Shown here: piece by piece, positions 53,069 to 61,322 of the stretch
How the letters are laid out: every line of letters starts with the position of its first letter
How positions within the stretch are numbered: the first letter of the stretch is position 1
Source of the DNA: Mesorhizobium sp. WSM3859
Lineage (GTDB): Bacteria > Pseudomonadota > Alphaproteobacteria > Rhizobiales > Rhizobiaceae
Direction of reading: 5' to 3'
Assembly: GCF_002295065.1 (NCBI RefSeq)
Contig: NZ_NSGG01000003.1
Coordinates: 434,001 to 498,000, forward strand
Length of the DNA stretch: 64,000 bases
The notes under the pieces: generated by a model
What the model was told of the DNA's origin: nothing
What the model saw: only the letters and a program-made list of their open reading frames with translations
Databases searched by the model: none
Made by a program: the position numbers and the translations under genes

Positions 53069-53956
53069 ATGGGGCGCGCAACACTGATCGGTTTTTCGGC
53101 GGTCGCCATGTGGGCGCTGCTGGCGCTGCTCACCGACGCCTCGGGCCAAGTGCCGCCGTTCCTGCTGTCGGCCATCACCTTCGCCATCGGCACATGCGTC
53201 GGGCTGGCGGCGCGGCTGGTGATGCCGGCGCCCGATCGCAGTGAGAAGATCCCGCCACAGGTCTGGGTGATCGGCATAGCCGGGCTGTTCGGCTACCATT
53301 TCTTCTACTTCACGGCGCTGCGCAACGCGCCGGCTGTCGAGGCGAGCCTCATCGCCTATCTGTGGCCGTTGCTGATCGTGCTGGGTTCCGCGCTGATGCC
53401 GGGCGAGCGGCTGGCCTGGAACCATGTCGTCGGCGCTCTGCTCGGCCTTGCCGGCACGGTCCTGATCGTCACCAAGGGCGGCGGGCTGGCCTTCGACGCG
53501 CGCTATGCCTTCGGCTACGCGATGGCCGCCGTCTGCGCGCTTTTGTGGTCGTCCTATTCGCTTCTGTCGCGGCGCTTCCCCTCGGTGCCGACCTCCATCG
53601 TCACCTGGTTCTGCGCAGCGACGTCGGTCCTTTCGCTGGCCTGTCATCTTCTGCTTGAGAAAACGGTGCTGCCGGAGGGTCTCGGACAGTGGCTGGCCGT
53701 CATCGGGCTCGGCCTGATGCCGGTTGGCGCGGCCTTCTACGCCTGGGATATCGGCGTCAAGCGCGGCAACATCCAGGTGCTTGGCGCCGCGAGCTATGCC
53801 GCGCCGCTGTTGTCGACCCTGGTGCTGATCGCCGCCGGCGTCGCCGAGCCGTCGCTGCGCATCCTCGCGGCCTGCGTGCTCATCACCGGGGGTGCTGCGC
53901 TGGCCGCGAAGTCGCTGCTGATGCGCAAGCCGGCGGCCAAAGAGGTGAACGCATGA
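53069..53956 (+). CDS. DMT superfamily exporter (EamA, YddG-like)
   Basis: 295 aa, ten membrane helices in two EamA repeats. Begins MGRATLIGFSAVAMWALLAL and includes FGYHFFYFTALRNAPAVEAS and AYLWPLLIVLGSALMPGE, close to aromatic amino acid exporter YddG. Substrate inferred only by resemblance. Its stop overlaps the YhhN gene (ATGATG), so the two are co-transcribed. Confidence 0.9.
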   Translation: MGRATLIGFSAVAMWALLALLTDASGQVPPFLLSAITFAIGTCVGLAARLVMPAPDRSEKIPPQVWVIGIAGLFGYHFFYFTALRNAPAVEASLIAYLWPLLIVLGSALMPGERLAWNHVVGALLGLAGTVLIVTKGGGLAFDARYAFGYAMAAVCALLWSSYSLLSRRFPSVPTSIVTWFCAATSVLSLACHLLLEKTVLPEGLGQWLAVIGLGLMPVGAAFYAWDIGVKRGNIQVLGAASYAAPLLSTLVLIAAGVAEPSLRILAACVLITGGAALAAKSLLMRKPAAKEVNA

Positions 53957-54624
53957 TGCCGTTTCCCGGCGGCATCGAGGCCAATGCCAACGCGGCGCTT
54001 CTGTTCTCGTTTGTCGCGGCGGTGATCTATGCCTTTGCGCTCGACATGCCGCCGAAATGGACGCGCACGGCGGCAAAGACGCTTGCCGTCGCCTTGCTGG
54101 CCGTGCTTGCCGCCATGCAGGGCGGTCCGCCGCTGCTCGTCGCGGCGCTGGCACTCAGCGCGGCCGGCGACGCCTTCCTGTCGCGCGACGGCGAAAAGCC
54201 CTTTCTCGGCGGGCTGGCGAGCTTCCTCGCCGGCCACGTCGCCTATGTCGCGCTGTTCGCGCAGTCAGGCGGCGGGCTCGGCCTTTTGAGCGCCGAATCC
54301 TGGCGGGCCGCGATCGCGCTCGCCATGGCCGCGTTCAGCGTCGTCATGCTTGCCGCGCTCTGGCGCCGCGTCGGTCCGCAACTGCGCATCCCGATCGCCG
54401 TCTATGTCGCGGCGATCCTCGCCATGGGCATTTCGGCGCTCACCACCGGCAGCGCATGGGTCATCGCCGGCGCGGTGCTGTTCATCGCCTCGGACGGGTT
54501 GCTGGCGTCCGAGCGGTTCCTGCTCGCGGCGATCTCGCCGCATCGCGTGTGGATGCGCTACACGGTCTGGGTGCTGTATTATGCGGCCCAACTGACCGTC
54601 ACGCTGGGATTTCTAATCAGTTAG
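53953..54624 (+). CDS. YhhN family membrane protein (lysoplasmalogenase-like)
   Basis: 223 aa from ATG 53953, eight hydrophobic segments. YhhN/TMEM86 signature ALALSAAGDAFLSRDGEKPF with the conserved Asp residues and FIASDGLLASERFL. Some members hydrolyse lysoplasmalogen; bacterial roles are unclear. Coupled to the upstream DMT exporter; stop overlaps the convergent cupin gene by 4 bp. Confidence 0.88.
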   Translation: MMPFPGGIEANANAALLFSFVAAVIYAFALDMPPKWTRTAAKTLAVALLAVLAAMQGGPPLLVAALALSAAGDAFLSRDGEKPFLGGLASFLAGHVAYVALFAQSGGGLGLLSAESWRAAIALAMAAFSVVMLAALWRRVGPQLRIPIAVYVAAILAMGISALTTGSAWVIAGAVLFIASDGLLASERFLLAAISPHRVWMRYTVWVLYYAAQLTVTLGFLIS

Positions 54625-55061
54625 CCGATCCTCGGCTGCCAGCCCGGCTCGGCCAGCTCGAAAGCGGCAAAGTCGAAGCCCGGCGCCACCGTGCAGCCGA
54701 CCAGCGTCCATTCGCCAAGGCTGCGCGCCGACTGCCACCAGCCGGCCGGCACGATGAGCTGCGGCCGCTCGCCGGCGGCAAGGACTGTGCCCAGCACCTG
54801 CTCGATGACCACGCCTGCGCCCTCCTCATGCATCGACAGCGCCAGCGGCGCGCCGGCATAAAAGTGCCAGACCTCGGCTGCGTCCTTCACCCGGTGCCAT
54901 GCCGAAAGCTGGCCTTGCTCGAGCAGGAAGTAGATCGCGGTCGAATGACCGCGCGGGCCGCCAGCGGCGTCGCGAAACGTCTCGGCATACCAGCCGCCCT
55001 CGGGGTGCGGCTCGAGGCCAAGCGTTGCGATGATCTCGGCGGCGCTGGTGGTCATCCGCAT
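54621..55061 (-). CDS. DUF985 cupin domain protein
   Basis: 146 aa, RmlC-like cupin. EIIATLGLEPHPEGGWYAET opens the family; WHRVKDAAEVWHFYAGAPLA supplies the His/Glu metal ligands; PAGWWQSARSLGEWTLVGCT closes the barrel. Possibly a sugar isomerase or dioxygenase fold, function unknown. An interspersed palindrome lies just upstream of its start. Confidence 0.88.
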   Translation of the reverse strand: MRMTTSAAEIIATLGLEPHPEGGWYAETFRDAAGGPRGHSTAIYFLLEQGQLSAWHRVKDAAEVWHFYAGAPLALSMHEEGAGVVIEQVLGTVLAAGERPQLIVPAGWWQSARSLGEWTLVGCTVAPGFDFAAFELAEPGWQPRIG

Positions 55062-55073
55062 TCTTTGCCTTGA

Positions 55074-55118
55074 TGCATGTCGTTATCCCAGAACCGCTGC
55101 ACACTTTCGGGCGACATG
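55074..55118. repeat. Interspersed palindromic repeat, copy 2
   Basis: TGCATGTCG / CGACATG arms with inner CCCAGAA / TTTCGGG, about seven differences from the copy at 27406-27452. It lies between gloB and the DUF985 gene, again just upstream of a start codon. Confidence 0.72.
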
Positions 55119-55120
55119 GA

Positions 55121-55894
55121 TCAGAAATTATCCTTGCGCTTGCGGATCTCGGCAAACACCTCGACGTCCGAAGCTTTCTCCATACCGAGATGCTTGCGGA
55201 TCGCCGGGTCGTGCCAGCGCAGGAACGGATTGGTCGACAGTTCCTCGCCAATGGTCGTCGGCAGCGTCGGCTTGTTGTCGGCGCGCAATGCCTCGACCCT
55301 GGCCGCGCGCTGCCTCAGCAGCGGGTTGCCCGGATCGACCGTCACCGCGAAGCGGGCGTTGGCGAGAGTGTATTCGTGGCCGCAATAGATGGCGGTTTCC
55401 GCCGGCAGCGCCGCCAGCTTCTTCAGCGATTCATACATCACCGGCGGCTTGCACTCGAACAGGCGGCCGCAACCCAGCGCGAACAAAGTGTCGGCGGTGA
55501 ACGCCACCTTCGAGGCCGGAAGATGGTAGGAGACATGGCCGGCAGTATGGCCGGGTGTCTCGATGACCTCGATCCGTTCATCGCCAAGGCGCACGACCGA
55601 GCCTTGGCTGACTGTCTCATCGATGCCCGGAATCTTTGCCTTCTCGGCTTCCGGGCCGACGACGCGCAATTTGAAGCGCTCCTTCAGCGCCAGATTGGCT
55701 TCGACATGGTCGGCATGATGGTGTGTGGTGAGGATCAATGTCGGCGTCCAGCCGGTGCGCTTGATCGCCGCCAGGATCGGCGCTTCTTCCGGCGCGTCGA
55801 TGATCGCCGTCTCCCCGCTTTTCGGATCGTGAACCAGCACGCCGAAATTGTCGGTGCGGCACATGAACTGCTCGATCTCGACGGCCATCGGCAT
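55121..55894 (-). CDS. gloB: Hydroxyacylglutathione hydrolase (glyoxalase II)
   Basis: 257 aa from ATG 55894 (GGAGAAAG upstream). Binuclear metallo-beta-lactamase fold: THHHADH (57-63), GHTAGHVSYHLP, FTADTLFALGCGRLFE, CGHEYTLANARFA. Hydrolyses S-D-lactoylglutathione in methylglyoxal detoxification. Length and motifs match GloB. Divergent from the methyltransferase gene, with a tandem repeat between. Confidence 0.95.
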   Translation of the reverse strand: MPMAVEIEQFMCRTDNFGVLVHDPKSGETAIIDAPEEAPILAAIKRTGWTPTLILTTHHHADHVEANLALKERFKLRVVGPEAEKAKIPGIDETVSQGSVVRLGDERIEVIETPGHTAGHVSYHLPASKVAFTADTLFALGCGRLFECKPPVMYESLKKLAALPAETAIYCGHEYTLANARFAVTVDPGNPLLRQRAARVEALRADNKPTLPTTIGEELSTNPFLRWHDPAIRKHLGMEKASDVEVFAEIRKRKDNF

Positions 55895-55945
55895 CTTTCT
55901 CCGTTATTGCCGCAGACATAGGGCGACCGGCCGCCGATGTCATCC

Positions 55946-56017
55946 GCGTTTATCGAACTTGGCGCGTTTATCGAACTTGGCGCGTTTATCGAACTTGGCG
56001 CTTTTGTTGAACTTGGC
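55946..56017. repeat. 18-bp tandem repeat, four units
   Basis: GCGTTTATCGAACTTGGC repeats exactly at 55946, 55964 and 55982, with a fourth unit at 56000 carrying three changes. The unit is a multiple of three and one frame reads AFIELG, but no gene uses that frame convincingly. It separates gloB from the methyltransferase start. Confidence 0.9.
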
Positions 56018-56042
56018 ATGTATCGCGGCTACCGTCCCGCGC

Positions 56043-56819
56043 ATGCATTCGGACATCGTCGACCTGCGTTCCTTCTACTCGTCCACGCTCGGCCGCCTGG
56101 CCGAGCATTCGATCACCACGGCGCTGTCGTCCATTTGGACGAACGTGCCCAACGAGCGGCTGGTCGGCCTCGGCTATACGCTGCCGTGGCTGGAACGCTT
56201 TGGCACCGATGCCGAGCGCGTCTTCGCTTTCATGCCGGCGACGCAGGGCGCCGTGGTGTGGCCGGCGATCGGGCCGGCGGCGACGGCGCTGGTCTTCGAC
56301 GAGGAATTGCCGCTGGTCGATTCCTGCATCGATCGCGTGCTCCTGGCGCATTCGCTCGAACACGCCGAAAACCCGCGCGAGACGCTGAACGAGATCTGGC
56401 GCGTGCTGTCGCCGGCGGGCAGAGTCGTCATCGTCGTGCCCAACCGGCGTGGTGTGTGGGCGCGCTTCGAGCACACGCCCTTCGGCAACGGCCGTCCGTT
56501 CTCGCGCGGCCAGCTGACCGAGTTGCTGCGCGAGGCGAACTTCACCCCGGCGACGTGGAGCGATGCGCTGTTCTTCCCGCCGTCGCCGCGGCGGTTCATG
56601 ATGCGGTTCCACAACGTGCTGGAGCGGGCCGGCCGGCGGTTCTGGCCGATCTTTTCCGGCGTCATCGTCGTCGAGGCGCAAAAGCGGCTCTACCAGGGCG
56701 TGCCGGTCGCGCAGCGCGCCTCGCGCCGCGTCTTCGTGCCGGTCTTCTCGCCACAGGGCGCGACGCGGCTTGGCCGGCGGGCGGCCGACGCCGCGCCCGG
56801 CCAAGTGACGAGTTCGTGA
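56043..56819 (+). CDS. Class I SAM-dependent methyltransferase (type 11-like)
   Basis: 258 aa from ATG 56043; the upstream open frame across the tandem repeat is not protein-like. Methyltransf_11-like C-half: LPLVDSCIDRVLLAHSLEHA and IWRVLSPAGRVVIVVPNRRG are post-I and motif II/III regions; the N-terminal glycine loop is degenerate. Substrate unknown. Next to gloB, which fits many rhizobial genomes. Confidence 0.85.
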   Translation: MHSDIVDLRSFYSSTLGRLAEHSITTALSSIWTNVPNERLVGLGYTLPWLERFGTDAERVFAFMPATQGAVVWPAIGPAATALVFDEELPLVDSCIDRVLLAHSLEHAENPRETLNEIWRVLSPAGRVVIVVPNRRGVWARFEHTPFGNGRPFSRGQLTELLREANFTPATWSDALFFPPSPRRFMMRFHNVLERAGRRFWPIFSGVIVVEAQKRLYQGVPVAQRASRRVFVPVFSPQGATRLGRRAADAAPGQVTSS

Positions 56820-56936
56820 TCGCGGCAGCGCCTTGCATCGCGCGGCGATCGTCACCCTATCTGAGGCATGCTCGATCTGAGCCATGCTCGTTTGGCGCGG
56901 CATTCGTGACCGCCGCGGAAATCAGGAATATCCTTC

Positions 56937-58766
56937 ATGGACGACCAGACCAATAAAAAGCCGGCGCCGCAAAGGGCCACTGTCTCGGTCGAGGCAAGCA
57001 GCCTCGCCGACCAGGTGGCGACGATCAGGCAGGGGCTCAAGTCCTCGCCGGTGCGCCGGCAGCTTGCCTGGGTCTCGATCGGGATCGTCGCGGTCATCGT
57101 CGCAACCTCGATCGGCCAGGTTCTGCTCAACCGCTGGAACCAGCCTTTCTACGATGCGCTGGCGCGGCGCGACATGGCGGACTTCCTGGACCAGCTTCTC
57201 GTCTTCGCGATGATCGCCGGCGGGCTTCTGGTGCTCAATATCGGCCAGACCTGGCTCAACCAGATGATCCGGCTGCGGCTGCGCGAGGCGCTGACGCTCG
57301 ACCTCATCGATCAATGGATGCGTCCGGCGCGAGCCTTCCGGCTGGCCAATGCCGGCGCCATCGGCGTCAATCCCGACCAGCGCATGCAGCAGGACGCCGC
57401 CCATTTGTCGGACCTGTCGACGGATCTCGGCGTCGGCCTGCTGCAGTCATTTATCCTGCTCGTCTCCTTCATCGGCGTGCTGTGGGAGCTGTCCTCGGGC
57501 TTCGTCTTCCACATCGGCGGCTATTCGCTGGCGATACCGGGCTACATGGTCTGGGCGGCCTTCCTCTATGCCGGCATTGCCTCCTGGCTGAGCTGGCTGG
57601 TCGGGCGTCCGCTGATCGGACTCAACAGCGAGCGCTATACCCGCGAAGCGGAGCTGCGCTCCTCGATGGTAAGGGTCAACGAGAATGTCGACGCCATCGC
57701 ACTCTACCATGGCGAGCCCGATGCCCGGCGCCGGCTCGAGCTTGACCTCGGCATGGTGCTGGTCGCCATGCGGCGCATCTTTACCGCGCAGATCAACCTG
57801 TCCTGGGTGACCGACACCTATGGATGGATAACGGTGGTGGCACCCATCCTGGTGGCCTCGCCGGTCTACTTTTCCGGCGACATCTCGTTCGGTGGGCTGA
57901 TGATGGCGGTCGGCGCCTTCAACCAGGTCCATTCGTCGCTGCGCTGGTTCATCAACAACATCGGCAGCATCGCCGACTGGCGCGCCACGCTGATGCGCGT
58001 GGCGGACTTCCGAATCGCGCTCACCGAAACCGACGCGCTGCATGGTACCGAAAAACGCATCCAGTTCGGTGAAAACGCCAATGGCCTGCTGACCTTCGAC
58101 AAGCTTCAGGTGTCGTCGCCGGAAGGCTGCACCAAGCTTGTCGAGGCGGAGGTCGAAATCCATGCCGGCGAGCGCGTCATGATCACCGGCGAGCCGGGCG
58201 CCGGCAAGACTTTGTTCTTCCGCGCCATTGCCGGCCTGTGGCCATGGGGAAGCGGGCGGATCGGCCTGCCGGCAGGCGAGGCTCCGATCTTCGTGCCGCG
58301 CGTGCCGTATTTCCCGGCAGGCACCTTGCGCGAGGTTCTCGATCATCCGTACGGGAGGGCCCCAGCCAGCGATGCCGAAATAACGGCGGTGCTTGCCGAG
58401 GTTGGCCTTGATCGGCTGTCAGTCGATCTGGACCATCCCGGGCGGTGGGAACGCGAGCTCAGCGATGACGAACAGCGAGCGCTGGCCTTTGCCAGGCTCG
58501 CCTTGCGCAAGCCGAACTGGGTGATCATCGACGAAGCCCTCGATGCGTTCGACGGCCCCTCGCTGCGGCGGGTGCTGGCGATGATGGAAAAGCACCTGCC
58601 GGGGACCGCCATCCTCAACATCGGACGCGGCCTGCACAACACCCAGTTCTTCCCGCGCGCGCTGAGCATCGTGAAGGACACCGGGGCTCAGGCCTTGAAG
58701 CCGGCCCGCGTCCGCGCCGGAGCAATCGAGCCACCACCCATTCTTGCCCGCCGCAAGAAGAAGTAG
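56937..58766 (+). CDS. ABC transporter, SbmA/BacA-like fused permease-ATPase
   Basis: 609 aa. The N-terminal 330 residues are the ABC_membrane_2 (SbmA/BacA/ABCD) permease: NRWNQPFYDALARRDMADFL, NIGQTWLNQMIRLRLRE and YTREAELRSSMVRVNENVDA. The C-terminal ATPase has Walker A GEPGAGKT (about 419-426), a degenerate signature LSDDEQRALAFAR (about 507) and Walker B WVIIDEAL. Related proteins import peptides or lipids; BacA of rhizobia (no ATPase) is needed for symbiosis, but this is a paralogue. RBS AGGAA. Confidence 0.9.
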   Translation: MDDQTNKKPAPQRATVSVEASSLADQVATIRQGLKSSPVRRQLAWVSIGIVAVIVATSIGQVLLNRWNQPFYDALARRDMADFLDQLLVFAMIAGGLLVLNIGQTWLNQMIRLRLREALTLDLIDQWMRPARAFRLANAGAIGVNPDQRMQQDAAHLSDLSTDLGVGLLQSFILLVSFIGVLWELSSGFVFHIGGYSLAIPGYMVWAAFLYAGIASWLSWLVGRPLIGLNSERYTREAELRSSMVRVNENVDAIALYHGEPDARRRLELDLGMVLVAMRRIFTAQINLSWVTDTYGWITVVAPILVASPVYFSGDISFGGLMMAVGAFNQVHSSLRWFINNIGSIADWRATLMRVADFRIALTETDALHGTEKRIQFGENANGLLTFDKLQVSSPEGCTKLVEAEVEIHAGERVMITGEPGAGKTLFFRAIAGLWPWGSGRIGLPAGEAPIFVPRVPYFPAGTLREVLDHPYGRAPASDAEITAVLAEVGLDRLSVDLDHPGRWERELSDDEQRALAFARLALRKPNWVIIDEALDAFDGPSLRRVLAMMEKHLPGTAILNIGRGLHNTQFFPRALSIVKDTGAQALKPARVRAGAIEPPPILARRKKK

Positions 58767-58819
58767 CTTTATTTTCGCCGCGATCGCCGGGAAGATTCGC
58801 TGGGTCGTTCGAGGCTGCC

Positions 58820-59620
58820 ATGCTTGCGAAACTTGGCCTGCTTGCCTGCCTTGCCTGCGCCGCGGCGGTGCCGATGCCAGCGCCAGGCGACGGCGCGCCG
58901 GTGGATGTCGAACTCGTGCTTGCCGTCGACATCTCGCAGTCGATGGACGAGGACGAGTTCGCGCTGCAGCGCGCCGGTTATGTCGAGGCGCTGCGCCATC
59001 GCGATTTCATCAACGCAGTGCGTTCGGGGACGAACGGGCGCATCGCGCTTGCCTATTTCGAATGGGCAGGGGTGGTGCGCGACGACGGGGTCATTACCTG
59101 GCAAATCATCGATGGGGAGGCCAGCGCCAACGCTTTTGCCGACAAGATCGCCTCCCGGCCGTTCCGGAGCTTTCGCGGCACCTCGATCTCGGGCGCGCTG
59201 GGCTTCGGTTCCGGGCTTCTGGAGAAAAGCGCTTTTTCGGCCCCCCGCCGGGTCATCGACATATCTGGCGACGGCCCCAACAATACCGGACTGCCCGTCG
59301 CCACGACCCGCGACGCCGCTTTGGCCAAAGGCATCGTCATAAACGGCCTGCCAATTCTGATCAGCCCATCGCCGAGTGTCGGCCATCTGGACAGCTACTA
59401 TGCCGACTGCGTGATAGGCGGTCCAGGATCCTTCGTGCTGCCGATCCATGCGGAGTCCGAGTTCTCGACAGCCATCCGCCGCAAACTCATCCAGGAGGTG
59501 AGCGGTCTTGCCGACGCCAAGCCTATTCACATCGACGATACGGCACCCGTCGATTGCCTGCTGGGCGAGCGTCTCCGGCAGCGGTTCTCCGATCCCTATT
59601 TTCCGGAACTCGACAAATAG
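58820..59620 (+). CDS. DUF1194 (VWA-like) secreted protein
   Basis: 266 aa with an N-terminal signal (MLAKLGLLACLACAAAVPMP). The domain is VWA-like with MIDAS VLAVDISQSMDEDEF (Asp-x-Ser-x-Ser) and RVIDISGDGPNNTG. Probably a periplasmic metal-dependent adhesion or binding protein of unknown role. Its TAG stop begins a strong hairpin. Confidence 0.85.
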   Translation: MLAKLGLLACLACAAAVPMPAPGDGAPVDVELVLAVDISQSMDEDEFALQRAGYVEALRHRDFINAVRSGTNGRIALAYFEWAGVVRDDGVITWQIIDGEASANAFADKIASRPFRSFRGTSISGALGFGSGLLEKSAFSAPRRVIDISGDGPNNTGLPVATTRDAALAKGIVINGLPILISPSPSVGHLDSYYADCVIGGPGSFVLPIHAESEFSTAIRRKLIQEVSGLADAKPIHIDDTAPVDCLLGERLRQRFSDPYFPELDK

Positions 59621-59658
59621 TGCGTTTCACCGTTGCACGGAAACGGTGAAACGCACTA
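59618..59658. terminator. 17-bp hairpin at the end of the DUF1194 gene
   Basis: A perfect 17-bp inverted repeat (TAGTGCGTTTCACCGTT and its complement, 7-nt loop) starts in the stop codon and is followed by TTTCCTTGTTTTT. It fits an intrinsic terminator, although the sequence also looks like a dispersed repeat. Confidence 0.65.
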
Positions 59659-59673
59659 TTTCCTTGTTTTTAC

Positions 59674-59716
59674 GCAATTCCGGACGGAAAACCGCTCACA
59701 CTTTTCCTGGAATTGC
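59674..59716. repeat. Interspersed palindrome GCAATTCC ... GGAATTGC
   Basis: Outer arms GCAATTCC / GGAATTGC and inner GGAAAA / TTTTCC. This is a familiar rhizobial intergenic palindrome, here between the DUF1194 hairpin and a glycosyltransferase gene. Confidence 0.75.
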
Positions 59717-59730
59717 TCTAGCAGTCCGTC

Positions 59731-60660
59731 TCAGACCGCGCGGGCGCCGTATTTGGCGCGGAACTCGTCATAGCAGTCGCGGCGCCAACGCCGGCCGACG
59801 ACATAACCACGCAGCAGTTGCGGCAGCGAATAGCCGAGCACCCTGGACGAGCGGTTGGCGAGATAGCCGGAAAATGCTTGGTGCAGACGGCCTCTCAAGA
59901 TATCGGCGATGATCTGGCGCGCGATCATATAGGGCGGAACATCGGGAAAGCGGTCGGCAATATAGGGGTGCTTGTCGATCAGATTGGCATAAGCCTCGAC
60001 ATAGCCGTCGCGGCGGCGGGAGATCGAATCCTCCGAATTGTACTTCTTCCAGTCGATGTCCTCGGACAGCAGAGCACCGCCGCGCTGGGCAAAGCGCAAC
60101 AGCAATTCGCGGTCCTGCATGCGCGTGATGTCGCTATCGTAGCCGCCGATCGCAAGCAGCGACTCGTGCCTCGCGGTGATCGCCGAGCCTGCGATGAAGA
60201 TGGTCTGCGAGACCAGGGCTCGCTGCAGTTTGCTTTTGTCGAGAAAGGCGCCGCGATTGATGCATTTGGTGCTGCGGCTCCCCTTCAGCGACAGGAACGA
60301 ACTGATCAGCACCTCCAGCGAAGGATTCTCGTCAAAGTGCGCCAACGTCTGCTCCAGCCGGTCCGGCAGATAGACATCGTCCGAATCGAGGAAAGTCACC
60401 ACAGGCGCCCGGGCGCGCTCGATGCCCGCATTGCGCGCGGCATTGGCGCCGCGCCATTTGGCGCCGACATAGATCAGCCTGGGGTCGCGGATTTCAGCAA
60501 GCGCGGCGGCCGTTCCGTCCGTCGAACCATCGTCGACCACAATGTGCTCGAAGCGGGTAAGCGTTTGCGCCAGAACGCTTTCCACCGCCCGCACGACCTG
60601 GCTGCGCCGATTGTGCGTCGGCGTGATCACTGTGATCAGCGGAACGTCTTCGCTCGACAT
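59731..60660 (-). CDS. Family 2 glycosyltransferase
   Basis: 309 aa. GT-A fold: ITVITPTHNRRSQVVRAVES start, DDGSTDGT (43-50) for the nucleotide, FLDSDD (DxD at 92-94) for metal/UDP-sugar, and a GGYDSDITRMQDRELLLRF acceptor-side block. Probably adds sugar to a surface polysaccharide. No polymerase, flippase or other glycan genes adjoin except a second GT2 1.7 kb away. Confidence 0.9.
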   Translation of the reverse strand: MSSEDVPLITVITPTHNRRSQVVRAVESVLAQTLTRFEHIVVDDGSTDGTAAALAEIRDPRLIYVGAKWRGANAARNAGIERARAPVVTFLDSDDVYLPDRLEQTLAHFDENPSLEVLISSFLSLKGSRSTKCINRGAFLDKSKLQRALVSQTIFIAGSAITARHESLLAIGGYDSDITRMQDRELLLRFAQRGGALLSEDIDWKKYNSEDSISRRRDGYVEAYANLIDKHPYIADRFPDVPPYMIARQIIADILRGRLHQAFSGYLANRSSRVLGYSLPQLLRGYVVGRRWRRDCYDEFRAKYGARAV

Positions 60661-60984
60661 CGGCCTGCCACTGCCGGTCGGATCTGGCGTTTGTCGGATG
60701 GGTCTGATGGCTCACCTTTGATTTGCGGCTGACGCTACAAAAAAGCCGCCTTTGTGTCACGCCGAGCGGGCTGGGAAATGCCGAAACTGGCGGCTTTTCC
60801 GCAACATTGCGGTTTGAGGGCAACAGGATCGGCCTTCCCGGTCCGCGGGGCCGTCCGCCGGCAGGCGCGAAAGAGCCGGCCTTGTCTCGATGACGCCTGA
60901 GGTAATCGACCGGACTACCTGGCTCCCGCATCGTGATCTCCGCGAGGCCGGCCGATCGGCTTCGACCCATCAAGGAGCAGGATC
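60661..60984. other. 324-bp intergenic stretch
   Basis: No convincing gene. It has a 10-bp dyad AAAAGCCGCC (60741-60750) / GGCGGCTTTT (60789-60798) with a 38-nt loop and, at its right end, AAGGAG for the DUF1330 gene. Probably carries the divergent promoters of the glycosyltransferase and DUF1330 gene. Confidence 0.5.
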
Positions 60985-61305
60985 ATGACCGCTTACGCCA
61001 TTGCCCATATGCGCCAAGTCACGCCGGGTCCCTGGATGATCGAGTATCTTGAGAAGATAGACGCCACGCTGGCGCCATTCGGCGGGCGTTTCATCGTCCA
61101 TGGCGGCGACGTCGAGGTCGTCGAGAACAGCTGGTCCGGGCACCTGATCGTCATCGAGTTCCCGGACAGGCGGCGTGTGCGGGACTGGTACAAGTCGCCG
61201 GCCTATCAGGCGATCCTTTCGCTGCGTACCGAGAATTCGCGGTCCGACGTCATCTTCCCCGACGGCGTCGAACACCCGCACAAGGCCACGGACGTGCTTG
61301 GCTAA
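60985..61305 (+). CDS. DUF1330 domain protein
   Basis: 106 aa, ferredoxin-like dimeric alpha/beta-barrel. MTAYAIAHMRQVTPGPWMIE, FGGRFIVHGGDVEVVENSWS and WYKSPAYQAILSLRTENSRS define the family. ATG 60985 follows AAGGAGCAGG. Function unknown; often stress- or detoxification-associated. Confidence 0.92.
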   Translation: MTAYAIAHMRQVTPGPWMIEYLEKIDATLAPFGGRFIVHGGDVEVVENSWSGHLIVIEFPDRRRVRDWYKSPAYQAILSLRTENSRSDVIFPDGVEHPHKATDVLG

Positions 61306-61322
61306 GCAGGCAGGGTCGCTGT

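Noticed and set aside
55946-56017. CRISPR array
   Set aside because: Units are contiguous with no spacers and only 18 bp long; no cas genes are present anywhere in the window.
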